A stretch of DNA of 64,000 nt from JAACFF01 sp963807975 (lineage in GTDB: Bacteria; Chloroflexota; Anaerolineae; Promineifilales; Promineifilaceae): the NCBI GenBank assembly GCA_963807975.1, contig CAWEDV010000002.1, positions 441,460 to 505,459 of the forward strand, given 5' to 3'. The notes beneath the pieces are model-generated. The model was not told the DNA's origin. It ran no database searches and was given only the letters and a program-made list of their open reading frames with translations. Positions 17,003-28,400 of the stretch are shown piece by piece; positions within the stretch are counted from its first letter, which is position 1; the number at the start of each line of letters is the position of its first letter. A program made the translations under genes and the position numbers.

Positions 17003-17770
17003 TTATAAACCGGGACTGAACTGCATCATGCCCCCATCAATGACAAAGGTCGTGGCTGTGCTATAGCTGGAAGCATCAGAGGCTAACCATGCCACAAGGT
17101 TGGCAACTTCTTCTGAGGTTCCCATGCGCGCCAAGGGAATCACGGCTTCCAATTTGTCACGTAATCCGCTGTTCGCCATTGTTTGTTCGTTGATGGGCGT
17201 GGTAATGGCCCCAGGGGCGACATTGACCACAGTGATATTATGTTCGGCTAATTCAACCCCTGCATTCCGAGCCAACATGCGCATGCCACCCTTGGATAGA
17301 CAGTAGGGTGAATTGCCCGGCATGGGCCAATCTTCATGAATAGAGCTGATGTTGATTATCCGCCCGCCTCTACCCTGGGCAATCATCTGCCGGGCGGCAA
17401 ACTGCGTTCCAAAAAAGGCGCTCTTGAGGTTGACATTCAATACCCGATCGTACTCAGCTTCGGTTGTGTCCAAAGTCGATGTTCGGGTTTCAATTCCAGC
17501 ATTGTTGACCATGATATCCAGGCGACCATGTGTCTGCACGGTTTCATCGACGAGGTTTTGCAGGTCGGGCAACTTGCTTACATCTGCCTGCACAACGATT
17601 GCCCGTCCACCGGTGCTAGTAATCTTTTCTTGGGTATCCTCAGCCGCGGTCCGATTGGAGCGGTAGTTAATTGTGATGGCTGCTCCAGCCGCAGCCAGGG
17701 CCACAGCGATTGCTTCGCCAATACCACTGGAACTACCAGTTACGATAGCGACTTTACCATTTAATGTCAT
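17003..17770 (-). CDS. SDR-family oxidoreductase (glucose 1-dehydrogenase-like)
   Basis: A 255-residue classical short-chain dehydrogenase. The cofactor motif TGSSSGIG lies at residues 12-19, NNAG near 90, the catalytic Ser in INISSIHED, and Tyr-x-x-x-Lys in SPYCLSKGG near 155-160. The C-terminal PGAITTPIN motif is typical. Arg39 in NYRSNR suggests NADP preference. The likely substrate is a sugar or other alcohol, as in glucose 1-dehydrogenases, but it cannot be fixed. It sits just downstream of a lactonase-fold gene, and a dehydrogenase/lactonase pair would fit sugar oxidation. Confidence 0.9.
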   Translation of the reverse strand: MTLNGKVAIVTGSSSGIGEAIAVALAAAGAAITINYRSNRTAAEDTQEKITSTGGRAIVVQADVSKLPDLQNLVDETVQTHGRLDIMVNNAGIETRTSTLDTTEAEYDRVLNVNLKSAFFGTQFAARQMIAQGRGGRIINISSIHEDWPMPGNSPYCLSKGGMRMLARNAGVELAEHNITVVNVAPGAITTPINEQTMANSGLRDKLEAVIPLARMGTSEEVANLVAWLASDASSYSTATTFVIDGGMMQFSPGL

Positions 17771-17807
17771 GACTTAAAATTCCTTTCTTTCTTAATTATG
17801 TGAAATG

Positions 17808-18912
17808 CTAATGAGGTGCAAATTGCAAGCAAACAGGGGAAGGTATTTGATATGATTCCCCGGTTGGTGTTAACGCTCCATTTTCCGGATTTATGCGGAA
17901 AACAACCACTGAATCACTGTTCTGGTTGGCTGCCAAAAGATATTTCCCGGTAGGGTCAAGGGCAAAGTTGCGTGGCTCCTTACCTTGTGTTGGCTCGTGC
18001 CCGACCAGGGTCAGCCGTCCTGTCTCCGCATTAACCGCGAAGATGGCGATGCTATCATGACCACGATTGGAGGCATAGAGGATTCGGCCGTCAGCGTTCG
18101 GCAGGAAATGGATATCAGCGCCGGCGCTAAAAGCGGTGAAATCATCTGGAAGCGTCGAAATTGTCTGAATATGTTGGGCCTGACCCAACGATCCATCATA
18201 AGCGAAAACAAGGATGGTGGAGGCACATTCGGTTACGACATAGAGGAAGTTTCCGTGGGGGTGGAAGGTCATATGTCGCGGTCCACTACCGGCCGGGACG
18301 GAGATGAAAGGGGGATCATGGGGCAGAAAATTTCCTTTCTGGGAGTCAAAACCATACCATCAGGATGTGGTCAGCGCCAAGGTCTGCGGAAAGAAGGAAC
18401 TGACTGGATGGGTCAGGAAGAATGCTGTGGGCATGTGGCCCATCCTGGCGGGGGTCGGGGCCAGAGCCATGATGTTGGTCGTGGTCGGATGCCGGCAGCA
18501 GTTCACCGTCTTTTTGTAGTGGAAATGCGGCGACATTGCCCGTGATGTAATTGGCCACAAAAGCATAGCGACCCTTTTGATCCGTACTGACATAAGCAGG
18601 TGACAGCCCCCCTGTAAGCTGCTTGTTCAGGAAAGCGAGATCTCCTGTCACAGGATCGATAGCAAATGCGCTGACGGTGCCGCTAACTTCCTCCTCGCGG
18701 GTCAATTCATTCACTGCATAAAGAAATTTCCCACGTGGTTCAACCGTTACAAATGAGGGGTTAACCACCCCGGTCATTGTTGATTGATGACGCAACTTGC
18801 CGTTTTTCGGATCAAACTGATAAACGTAAATACCTTCTGCGTGACCATCGACATACGATTCATGCCGCGTGTAAGTACCGATATAAAGCGTTCTAAATTT
18901 TGAGTTGAGCAT
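17808..18912 (-). pseudogene. Lactonase/6-phosphogluconolactonase-like beta-propeller protein, frameshifted
   Basis: Two adjacent frames encode the halves of a seven-bladed propeller of the YkgB/3-carboxymuconate-cyclase type. The first begins MLNSKFRTLYIGTYTR and includes PSFVTVEPRGKFLYAVNE. The second carries GPRHMTFHPHGNFLYVV, ILYASNRGHDSIAIF and PRNFALDPTGKYLLAAN. One extra base at about 18355 separates them: the correct reading there is Tyr-Gly-Phe-Asp. The combined length of about 367 residues fits the family. It could hydrolyse a sugar lactone made by the neighbouring SDR. The single indel may be a consensus error. Confidence 0.8.
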
Positions 18913-18954
18913 AATAAATGGTTCTTGTTCCTTAATGGTGCAATTTATGGGGTT

Positions 18955-18998
18955 AAGGAACGGAATTTTAATAAGACAACGAAGTTGTTTCCTTACCG
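18955..18998. repeat. Nested inverted repeat in the gap before the lactonase gene
   Basis: AGGAACGG around 18955-18962 faces CCGTTCCT around 18995, and an inner small hairpin ACAAC-gaa-GTTGT lies between. It falls after the 29-residue membrane peptide and before the lactonase start. It might end the glycosidase/ferric-reductase transcript or control the lactonase, but there is no clear T tract. Confidence 0.35.
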
Positions 18999-19046
18999 TT
19001 CCTCAAGGCTGACCATGCAATTCCGTATATTATTTGATCGTCAGTC

Positions 19047-19136
19047 CTAAGTGACCACAAAGGCAAAGAGGATGGCCATAAGAATCAGCAAACCAACGAG
19101 AATAGCAGCAAATCTTTTCACGATTATGTGATGCAT
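19047..19136 (-). CDS. 29-residue single-span membrane microprotein
   Basis: The frame MHHIIVKRFAAILVGLLILM and nine more hydrophobic residues ends at TAG. A strong AAGGAG ribosome site lies eight bases upstream and begins right after the ferric-reductase stop codon at 19149, so the two are probably coupled. The composition, two N-terminal His and two basic residues followed by about 20 hydrophobic ones, is that of a single-pass membrane subunit. It may be a small accessory subunit of the flavocytochrome, by position only. It is too short for standard gene finders. Confidence 0.6.
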   Translation of the reverse strand: MHHIIVKRFAAILVGLLILMAILFAFVVT

Positions 19137-19148
19137 GGAACACTCTCC

Positions 19149-20500
19149 TTAAACCATATCAAATCGTTCTGTCAAAACATTCTGTGGGGGGACACCTAAG
19201 GCAGGGAGCGCTTCTTCCATCGCATCCATCAGCACTGGCGGCCCACATATCAAATATTTGAAAAACTTATACTGTTTAGCATAATCTGCCATGTGTCGTC
19301 GCATGACATCAGCGTTTACAAATCCTGTTTCACCCTGCCAATCATCTTCAGGATTACTCAAAACGGGGACAAAAGTGAAATTCAACTTGTTCGACTGCTG
19401 TAATGCTTCAAACTCATCACGAAAGGTCATTTCAGCATAGGAGCGCGCCCCGTAAAAGAGGAATACTTTCCGATTATCTTCGCGTTTGATCATCGTCTGG
19501 ATCATGGAATGAAGGGGCGTAATCCCCACGCCACCACCGATAAAAACATAGCCCATTGCCTGTTCTCGATCAATCGAGAAAACACCATGTGGACCATCCA
19601 ACCACACTTTTTCCCCTGGCTGCAAATTAGGCACTACTTGACCCGACCAATCTCCTAAGTTCTTAATCGTGAAGCTTACTGTTCCTGATGGTTCAACATC
19701 GGCCGCCGAGGACATTGAAATCGGATGTTGGCCGATGCCGAACGGGGTACGGCCGCTTTTGATCCAGGAGAATTGACCCGGCTTAAAGTTAAATCCATCA
19801 TGGTTATCTGGCTTAAGCACCAACGTGTGCGCGTTGCCATATTCCTCACGATTTTCTACCAACTCCCAGCGGCGGTTCCAATTGCGAATGGGGGTGTAGA
19901 TTTTGTACCAACTAATCAGGCCCAGGACCAAAACCGCATACAAGGCCCAGACGACTTTCATTTCTAAAGTGGTCGTGTAACGGCCGATCAAGAAAATGTG
20001 TACCAGCGCAGAAAAGATGACGATCAGGGCGAAAAAACCATGGGCTACATACCAGATCTCATAGCGTATGCCCAGCCGTTTGCGCCAGATGGAGGATATG
20101 ATCAGCAGCAGTAAAATAAATACCGCAGAAAATGCAGTGATGGTGGCGACATTGGCACAACTGGAAAAAGGATTCAGCCAGCAGCCTGCCGGATAGCCGG
20201 AAATGATGAGCAGATATGGGGTGAGCCAGCATAAAACCCAGGGCAGCTATGCCCATTGTATTGTGGAATTGTTGCAGCGCATCCTCGCCAAACGGCTGTG
20301 CAGCAGCGGTTAATGCGCGATATAAGCGCAAATTCCAAGCTCATGATCGAAAAACCGATAAAGCCAGCCGCGACCGCCACCTCAACAAGAAAGGATTGGG
20401 CGGCCCGCTCAGGATTTGATAAAGCTGCTGTTAACAGTGGCAGTAATAGCAAGAATAAGTAGAAACCATACCAAACAATTCCCCTAACGATTAGAATCAT
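19149..20500 (-). pseudogene. Ferric-reductase/NADPH-oxidase-like flavocytochrome, two frameshifts
   Basis: The gene starts at 20500 with AGGAGG nine bases upstream and overlaps the GlgX stop by four bases (ATGA). The N-terminal half is a ferric-reductase-like haem b membrane domain: conserved His occur in QQFHNTMG, LAHP, YVAHGFF and LVHIFLIG. The C-terminal 280 residues form an FAD/NAD(P)-binding reductase, with IGQHPISMSS for FAD, GGGVGITPLHSM for NAD(P), and a final CGPPVLMDA motif. Two indels break the N-terminal part: one at about 20310-20335 and one in the GGGG at 20218-20221. Repaired, it is about 450 residues. It could pass electrons from NAD(P)H across the membrane. Confidence 0.82.
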
Positions 20501-22598
20501 ATCGTTTTGCCTCCTTGGCTTTTGTTTTGAGTGATTAGAACAACAACTGACCGGGTTGTTACAGGATAGCTGCTTTGACTCTCGGGCAGTGTCACCGGCG
20601 GTTCGGCAAAATCTGCTGGAGATGATTGTGATGTATCAACAAGACGTGCCCAGCACCATCCCGCCGGCAAGTCCGGCAGTTGAAAGATGAGCGGTTCCCA
20701 ATAAGCATTGAGGGCAACGTAAAGATGTTCATGCTCGTCGTCGCCATTGGGGGAAAACAGCTCAAAGGCGATGCTGTGCGACTGATCGCCCCAATCTGGT
20801 TGGTGCAGGTTCATACCGTGCCACACAATATTCGTACCACCGGGCTCGGTCCAATAAGCGCGATCGCGGTAGAGTCTGCTGTTTTGGCGAAAACGCAACA
20901 AGCCGGAGACAAAGCGGAAGAGTGCCTGCTCCTCATCAGCCTTGTCCCAATCAAACCAGCTGATCTCATTGTCCTGACTGTAGGCATTGTTGTTTCCGTT
21001 CTGCGTGTTACGCAACTCATCGCCCATGAGAAACATGAGCCGGCCCTGTGACAGAAGGAGAATGGTGAAGAAATTGCGGATCTGGCGCCGGCGCAATGCG
21101 TCAATTTCCGGATCATCTGTTGGGCCTTCCACGCCGCAGTTCCAGCTGTTGTTCTGGTTGCTCCCATCCTGATTGCCTTCGCCATTGACTTCATTGTGCT
21201 TGTCGTTGTAGGAGACCAGATCATTGAGGGTAAAGCCATCATGGGCAGTGATAAAGTTAACGCTGCGCATCGGACCCCGGTCTGGCAGCGAGAAGACCTG
21301 GGGACTGCCGCTAATGGCATCGGCCAGATCGCGAATGACGCCAGTATCGCTCTTGACGAAGCGGCGCACAGTGTCCCGATAACGGCCGTTCCACACCGCC
21401 CATCTGTCACCAACGAACGAACCAACTTGATAGAGTCCAGCCGCATCCCAGGCCTCGGCAATGATCTTCGTACCAGCCAACACAGGGTCTGAATCGATGT
21501 CCCACAAAAGGGGCGGAATCTGCAGAACTTGGTTGTCCTGGCCTCGATAAAGCACCGAAGCCAGATCGAAGCGAAAACCGTCGACGTGCATCTCCTGCAC
21601 CCAGTAGCGAAGGCTGTCCATGATCATGCGGCGCACAACCGTGTGATTGCTATTGAGCGTGTTACCCACCCCACTGTCGTTGATGTACTCGGCGCGGTTG
21701 GCCGGATCAAGCAGATAGTAAATCTGATTGTCAATGCCCCGCAGGGATAAGCGTGGGCCCGTCTTCACCATCCTCAGCTGTATGGTTAAGACAACGTCCA
21801 GGATTACTTCAATGCCGGCATGGTGCAGCGCCTTGACCAAGTCGCGAAACTCATCGACGGGCCCCAGCCAATCCTGGCGAGAACTATAGCCGCGATGCGG
21901 CGCAAAAAAGGTCACTGGTTCATAACCCCAGTAGTTGGGTCGATCGCCGGGCGCCGACTGGCGATCGAACTGAAAACAGGCATCAGTTCAACGATTTGCA
22001 CGCCTAATCGTTGCAGGTAGGGGATCTTTTCGATCAAGCCGGCATACGTGCCGCGGGTGGCACCGGACAGCCCGGAATTAGGATGGTGGCTGAAGCCGCG
22101 CACGTGCATTTCGTAGATCGCCGACGTCATCGAAGCTGCGCCGCAACGGTTGGTCGCTTTCCCAATCATAGGCAGTCGGGGTCGACGACGACACTCTTCA
22201 TCGCCTGGGCGCAGTTCTCCAAGCCAACCTGAGACGCAATACTCCGATCATACTGGTCGTCTACGACAGCCCGTGCATAGGGATCGAGCAGTACCTTGGA
22301 CGGATCAAAACGGTGCCCATTCTCGGGTGCAAAGGTCCATTGAGGCGATAGCCGAAGAGCTGTCCGGCCTGGAGTCCTGATACAAAGATGTGCCAATAAG
22401 AGCCAGTGCGATTCGTTTGTGGATCCAGGCAGAAGACGGACGCAGGCTCGACGGCATCAGGGCGGTCAAAGAGCAGGAGATCGACCTCGTCGGCATGATA
22501 GGAGAAGAGGGCGAAGTTTACGCCGCCGTTCTCCACGGTATCCCCATGGCTCACCTAGCGGGATCGGGCAGACCCGGCAAGGTATCATGTGTCTGCAT
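20497..22598 (-). pseudogene. glgX: Glycogen debranching enzyme GlgX (isoamylase-type), multiple frameshifts
   Basis: An alpha-1,6-glucosidase of GH13. The best start is 22598 (MQTHDTLPGLPDPA), with AGGAG upstream and 14 bases overlapping the previous gene. Domains in order: an N-terminal beta domain (ENGGVNFALFSYHADEVDLL), then the barrel with IYEMHVRGF, the nucleophile in DGFRFDLASVL, the acid/base Glu in IIAEAWDAAG and the third Asp in NFITAHDGF. Frame changes are needed near 22555, 22325-22327, 22172, 22130, 21973-21976 and a compensating pair near 21760-21795, most in short runs of one base. The C-terminal 450 residues are intact. It would debranch glycogen or similar alpha-glucan together with the upstream glucosidase. 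Confidence 0.85.
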
Positions 22599-25325
22599 GA
22601 TCATTCTCCTTCGTCAATGTCTCCAAGGTTTCCATGGCCAGCTCGAGGTCGTCTACCGCGCCGAAAAAGGTCAATACCTGCGCGATTAAGCCCGTCCATC
22701 CGGTCTGATGGCTGGCACCCAAACCGGCGCCGTTATCGCCGTGGAAATACTCGTGGAAGAGAATATGGTCCCGCCAGTAAGGATCGGACTGGAACTTTGC
22801 TAGACCGCCGAAGACAGCGCGCCTTCCCTCGTTGTCACGCAGGAAGATCTGCGCCAGACGGCGTGCTAGCTCCTGACTGACTTCCCATAATGTCATCTGG
22901 ATCCCGGAGCCGGTGGGACATTCAATCGTGAATTCGTCGCCGTAGTAGGCGTATAGGTGGACTAGGCCCCTGAGCAGCAGGTAGTTGATCGGAAACCAGA
23001 CAGGGCCGCGCCAGTTGGAATTGCCGCCGAACATCCCGCTGTTCGACTCGGCTGGCAAGTAATCGACACGATATTCAGTGCCACCCACATGCAAGACGTA
23101 AGGATGCTCGGCATGGAATCGCGAAATAGAACGAATGCCGTGTGGACTAAAAAACTCATCTTCGTCCAGCATATAATGCAGGATGCGACGTAATTTCTCT
23201 TCATCCACCGCTGAGAGCAAACGTCGATCGTCGGTTCCACCGGTGCCAAGAGATGGTATGCTCTGCACTAACTTGGGACGGTTTTCATTCAACCAGCGCA
23301 CTCGATCCATAAAATCAGGCAGCCTGTCTGCCTCATCTGGGCGGATAATGGCACACGCTGCCAACGGCAGCAAGCCGACAAGCGACCGAACCTTCATGGG
23401 TGCAGCTCGGCCGTCGGGCAGCCGCAGGACATCATAGAAGAAGCCGTCTTCGTCATCCCACAGCGAGTCCGACCGATCGTCCTGCGGATCCATGGCGTCG
23501 TGGATCCACAGAAAGTGTTCAAAGTATCTGCTGGCCATGGATTGATAAGTTGGATCGTCGAGCGCAAGTTCTATGGCAATCTGCAGCATCGACAAAGCGT
23601 AGAAGGCCATCCAGGCCGTGCCGTCTGATTGTTCAAGATGCCCACCGACCGGCAGGGGCGCGCTGCGGTCAAAGACGCCAATGTTGTCTAATCCCAGAAA
23701 GCCACCACCAAAGAGATCATTGCCATCAGGGTCTTTGCGATTGAGCCACCAGGTGAAATTGAGTGACAGCTTTTGGAAGGCATCTCTTAAAAAGTTGATG
23801 TCGCCTTGGCCACGTATAGCTTTTTCAATGGCGTAGACACGCAGGGTGGCCCACGCATGAACGGGCGGATTAACATCGCTGAAGTTCCATTCATAGGCAG
23901 GTACTTGACCATTTGGGTGCAGGTAGCGTTCATCGAGCATGAGTGCCAACTGCTCCTTAGCAAAATCAAGATCGACAATCGCCAAGGCTACAGTATGGAA
24001 TGCCAAATCCCAAGCTGCATACCAGGGATACTCCCACTTGTCCGGCATGGAGATGATGTCGGCGTTGACCATGTGGAACCACTGCTTATTGCGGATTGAG
24101 GTATGCTCCAGATCCACGCGTGACGTAAGACCATGTTCCTCCAGCCAACGCGTTACGTCATAATTATAATACTGTTTGGTCCATAGCATGCCGGCTAAGG
24201 CCTGGCGCATAACATTGCCGGCATCCTCAGACAGGCGGTCTGGTGTGAGCGAAGCGTAGAACTCATCTGCCTCCTCTTGCCGGGTGCGCAAGACGTTCTC
24301 GAAATGAGCGCCGAAGGGAGACCCCTCGGCCGGATAGGTAGACTTCAGCAATTCTGGCGCTGTTGTAGTCAGTCGCAAGCGGACGACATCACTCTGACCG
24401 GATTCAAGGGTGATCTGGAAATGAGGGGCTGCTTTTGTTCCTGTGCGGTCGGGATTGACAGTTGAGGCGTTGCCGTGGATCACCGCGTCGTTGATGCCGT
24501 CTTTGACGTAAGGGCTGGTGTTGGCGCTGACGAATAAGGCGTTCATTATTGGTTTCATTCTCGGTGAAAAGCAGCGGCAGCATCTCCGGACAGGTAGAGA
24601 AAGCGCTCGCCCAGTGTCTCATGTTGTGCCACAATCGTGCTGAATCCCTGGCCATTCTCACCCGTTGCGAGGCTTGGCCTAGTCCCATCAGAAGACCAGG
24701 TGTTGCGGAACCAGAGCGTAGGCAGCAAATGCAGTATCGCTGTCTCCGGCCCCCGATTGTGAATCGAAATCTGGATCAGAAGATCTTCCGGCGACTCTTT
24801 GGCATACTCTACGAAGACGTCAAAGTAGCGGTCCTCGTCGAAAACGCCGGTATCGAGTAGCTCATACTCAAAATCCTCAGCGCTGCGCTGTCCGTTGGTC
24901 TGCACCAGGTCAGCGTAGGGATACGCCGCATGCGGATACTTATACAGATACTTCATGTAGGAATGGGTCGGCGTGCTGTCCAGGTAGAAATAGTATTCCT
25001 TGACATCTTCCCCGTGGTTGCCCTCGCTGTTGGTCAGGCCGAAGAGGCGCTCTTTGAGAATCGGATCGGCGCCATTCCACAAGGCCAGGGCAAAGCAAAG
25101 CTGCTGCTGGTCGTCTGAGATGCCGGCCAGGCCGTCTTCTCCCCAGCGATAAGCGCGCGAGCGAGCCTGATCGTGGTTGAAGTAGGACCAGGCATCCCCA
25201 TCACTACTGTAGTCTTCACGCACCGTACCCCACTGTCTTTCGCTCAGATATGGCCCCCATCTCTTCCACGGGACTCCTGCTGCCTTGGTTTCATCCAAAC
25301 GCTTTTCTTCGGCATTCATTTTCAT
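22585..25325 (-). pseudogene. MGH1/GH63-type glucosidase, two frameshifts
   Basis: The gene spans about 910 residues, like MGH1-type (GH63-related) glycosidases. The N-terminal part begins with WKRWGPYLSERQWGTVREDY and YRWGEDGLAGI. The (alpha/alpha)6 barrel holds NKQWFHMVNADIISMPDKWEYPWYAAWDL in two overlapping motifs, and later NWRGPVWFPINYLL and FHEYFHGDNGAGLGASHQTG near the end. Two frame changes near 24580 and 24537 separate the halves: the intended reading is LLFTENETNNERL followed by a region with PYVKDGINDAV. It probably releases glucose from an alpha-glucoside or glucosylglycerate. The stop overlaps the GlgX start, so they form an operon. Confidence 0.8.
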
Positions 25326-25415
25326 TTGTACCCTTTATGTGTGTTACCTACACTCTCTTGATTATGAGAAGTGATTGTACCCAACTACTCGATGGCATTG
25401 TAATAGATGTCGTCC

Positions 25416-28400
25416 TTAATCTTCACTAAGTAATGATTTCCTTCCGTTCTTGAAGTGTTCGCTATGCAGACTGCTGAGGCTGAGGAAATGTTTTCGGTTC
25501 TTCTCCGTAAACGGTCTTGGCGTCATCACCTCTTCTGCCGGGGTGCTGTCAGCCCAGTAAAACTCAAAGGCATGCTTAAATGTCTGAATTGCCTCTTCGT
25601 TTTCTGTACTCAAATTGTATTCATTCAGCGCTTCATCGCCCCAGGAACTGTATTGGAAGTTCTGGCTGCCAACGACTAAGAACTCGTCGTCTACAATGAA
25701 ACCTTTGGCGTGCATCTTACCATTATAAAAATGAATATCGACGTACTCCGTCAAGCCGCGTTTTTCCAACTCGGCAACAAAAGCCTGGATGGCGACTTTG
25801 TTTTCCATGCCATCCATTGCTTCTTCTTCGACCAAAATACGCACAGGAATGTGATTGGTATCAATCTGGTCCATCAACTGGCGCATGAAGGGCAGCGCGT
25901 GATCTTCAAAGTTACAAACTCCGTTAAAAACGATGCCTGCATCGCAAATCAAATCCAGAGTGAAGTTCACTTCAAAGATATCAAGTGACTTGTCGGCGGA
26001 TGATAACGCAGCCAGGACAGCTTCATCGGAGGCGAAGTGCACGTGCGAACGATATTGGGAAAAAACGATGTCGTCCGCTTCTGCAGGAATGGTGAATTTC
26101 AAAGCTTCAGGGGTGTGTTCGGGAACGGCTGCTACCCGATCACAGGTCACAAGCCACAGCTTATCCAATAGGGGATTCATGTTGTCACAAACCACCTCAT
26201 GCGAGCCGTTCCACAAGTCGTCAAAGGTGGCTACGGCGTGCTGCGCCACCGGCCCGGTGGCCATGATGGCGTAGTCCACCATTCCCAACCCCTGGCCAGA
26301 GGGATTATCGATGGGGTAATGGAGATAGCTAACATTGATACCTTTAGCAACGACCGTCTCACCATCAATCACGATCAGCTTGGCGTGGCTGTGCGGCCAT
26401 AAACCGCTGAAATTGGCTACTTGTACGCGCCATCCGATGTCCTCGTTGACCATCTCAGGAACACCGGCCTCACGCAAATCAGCCAGGATATTCCAAACCT
26501 GGTTATTTGTCTGAAAAACGTCAAAAGCAGGCATATTCCCCACCAAGAGACGCACTGTCAGGCCACGCGGATACTGTGAAGGGTCAGCTTTTAGCTTCTC
26601 ATACAGCGATGCAACCCCTTGGGCAATAACGAAACCAGGGCTGTCGCCATTCTCATCCGGAACCCACTGCATTGTTGCAAACAAAGCCTCGTATTCGGCC
26701 GTTTCCATCAGGTCGCGCATGTATTCAAAGGCCGAATTGGTGCGTGGTGGCTGGCTGCTGAAGGCCGGATCGGGATTCGGCGTGTAAAGCAGCGTATCAT
26801 AGCGGTTCTGGCAGTAGGGTACCGGCTGGTCGGGAGGATGAAACTTAGGCTGGCTCAATGCCTCTAATACCCGCTGCCCGGCCTCGGTTTGTGGTTCGAT
26901 CGAGCCGCAGGAATAAGGTGTTTGGGACGCATAAGCCAGCGAGCCATTATTCCACGCCAGATGTAAAATGCCATCGGCAGCGGCTGTTAACGACACGGCA
27001 TCAAGGGCGCTTGTGGTTGATATGATTGCCGGATCTGACCAGCCGCTATCCGTCAAAACGCTTTCGTAAAGAAATGCCTGATCAGAGCTGGTAACACCTG
27101 TATTCTTTTCGGCCACGCCTGCACTCCAGACAAGATGGAGCTGGCCGGACCCATCCTGCCCAATGCCTGGGCGGTCTGCACACGGTGGAAAATCGACGGC
27201 CGTCTGCTGCATCTGCGGGTTCTGGTAAATCACGCGCGCATCTACGGCACACCAGGCCATGTGCACCTGGCCTTGAGCATCTGCGTTAATCTCCGGGCTG
27301 TGGCCAATACCTACTGGCTGCAGCATCTGCCAGAGGCCGTCAAACTGTGCCTGGAGAATCTGCATATCGCTCGTGTCGGCAGCCAGTTGGAAAGTGTTAT
27401 TGCCGGATGCAGTGAGCCGCGGATTTTGACCCTTCCCCACGCAGCCTACGTCTGCATTCTCAGGCTGCTCGCCGCTGTTCCAAGCGGCATAGCCCAGTTG
27501 CTGCTCATCAGTTTCCCAAGCGACCATGATCAATCCGCCAGAATCCCAGGCGATGACAGGGTCACTTCCGTTTCCCGGCGCACACGCAGGCGCAGGCAGC
27601 ACTACCGGTGCAATACACGCCCCGCCAATACACTGGCTAAACATTATCTGGCCTTCCTCCGCCCAGACCATATTGCCCTGCCCGCCCGCCTCCGCTGCAC
27701 CTTGCGGGCTCATTGATTGTGCCGCAGAACCGGATACATTGACTGGGTTCGCCCAACTGCCGTCTTCCTGCCAGGCATAATAAACATCATTTTCTTCCAT
27801 CCAGACGAGAAACGGCTGGCCGTCGGGTGAGGCAAACAGGGCCGGCGTGGTCGTCGCGTTTCTTACAGCAACCGGATCTGCAAAGTGTGTTCCGACTGTC
27901 GGCAGAGAAATCACTTCATTTAGGGGTGCTTCCTGAACTTGCAGTATTTGATAGGCATTCAAGACGCCATTCAGCAGCATGATGGCACCGATGACGATCG
28001 CCACTTTTTCCAGCCTGGCCAGCCAGCGGTGTTCAGTTTTGCCTGCGGAAGGTTCCCCAGTTAAGGACTCCACCCGATAATAGGCGGTCGCCAACGCCGC
28101 CCCACCAACCAGTCCCATCGTCGTCAAGGCCAAAACGAAAAGCAGGCTGTTGGGGAGCCAGGCCAGCTTGTCGGCCAACCCTAACCAGACAAAAAATCCG
28201 GCCAAAAATCCTCCCAGACCAAATCCGATAACGCTGCCCAAGAGGATGCGCCAACTATGGCGCCAATTAACTGTTAGGAACCCCAAACACAACCCCAGGA
28301 CAAGACCGTAGATAGCGGCGTAGGTGGTGGTCAAAAGCATAATGTCCAGAGGGTTTTGGGCTATATTTTTTTCATAAAAGCCCACCAGGGCAGTGAAAAA

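Noticed and set aside
20811..21461. 216-codon frame overlapping GlgX in another phase
   Set aside because: It overlaps the conserved catalytic part of GlgX (with EAWDAAG and TAHDGF in frame) and shows no recognisable domain.
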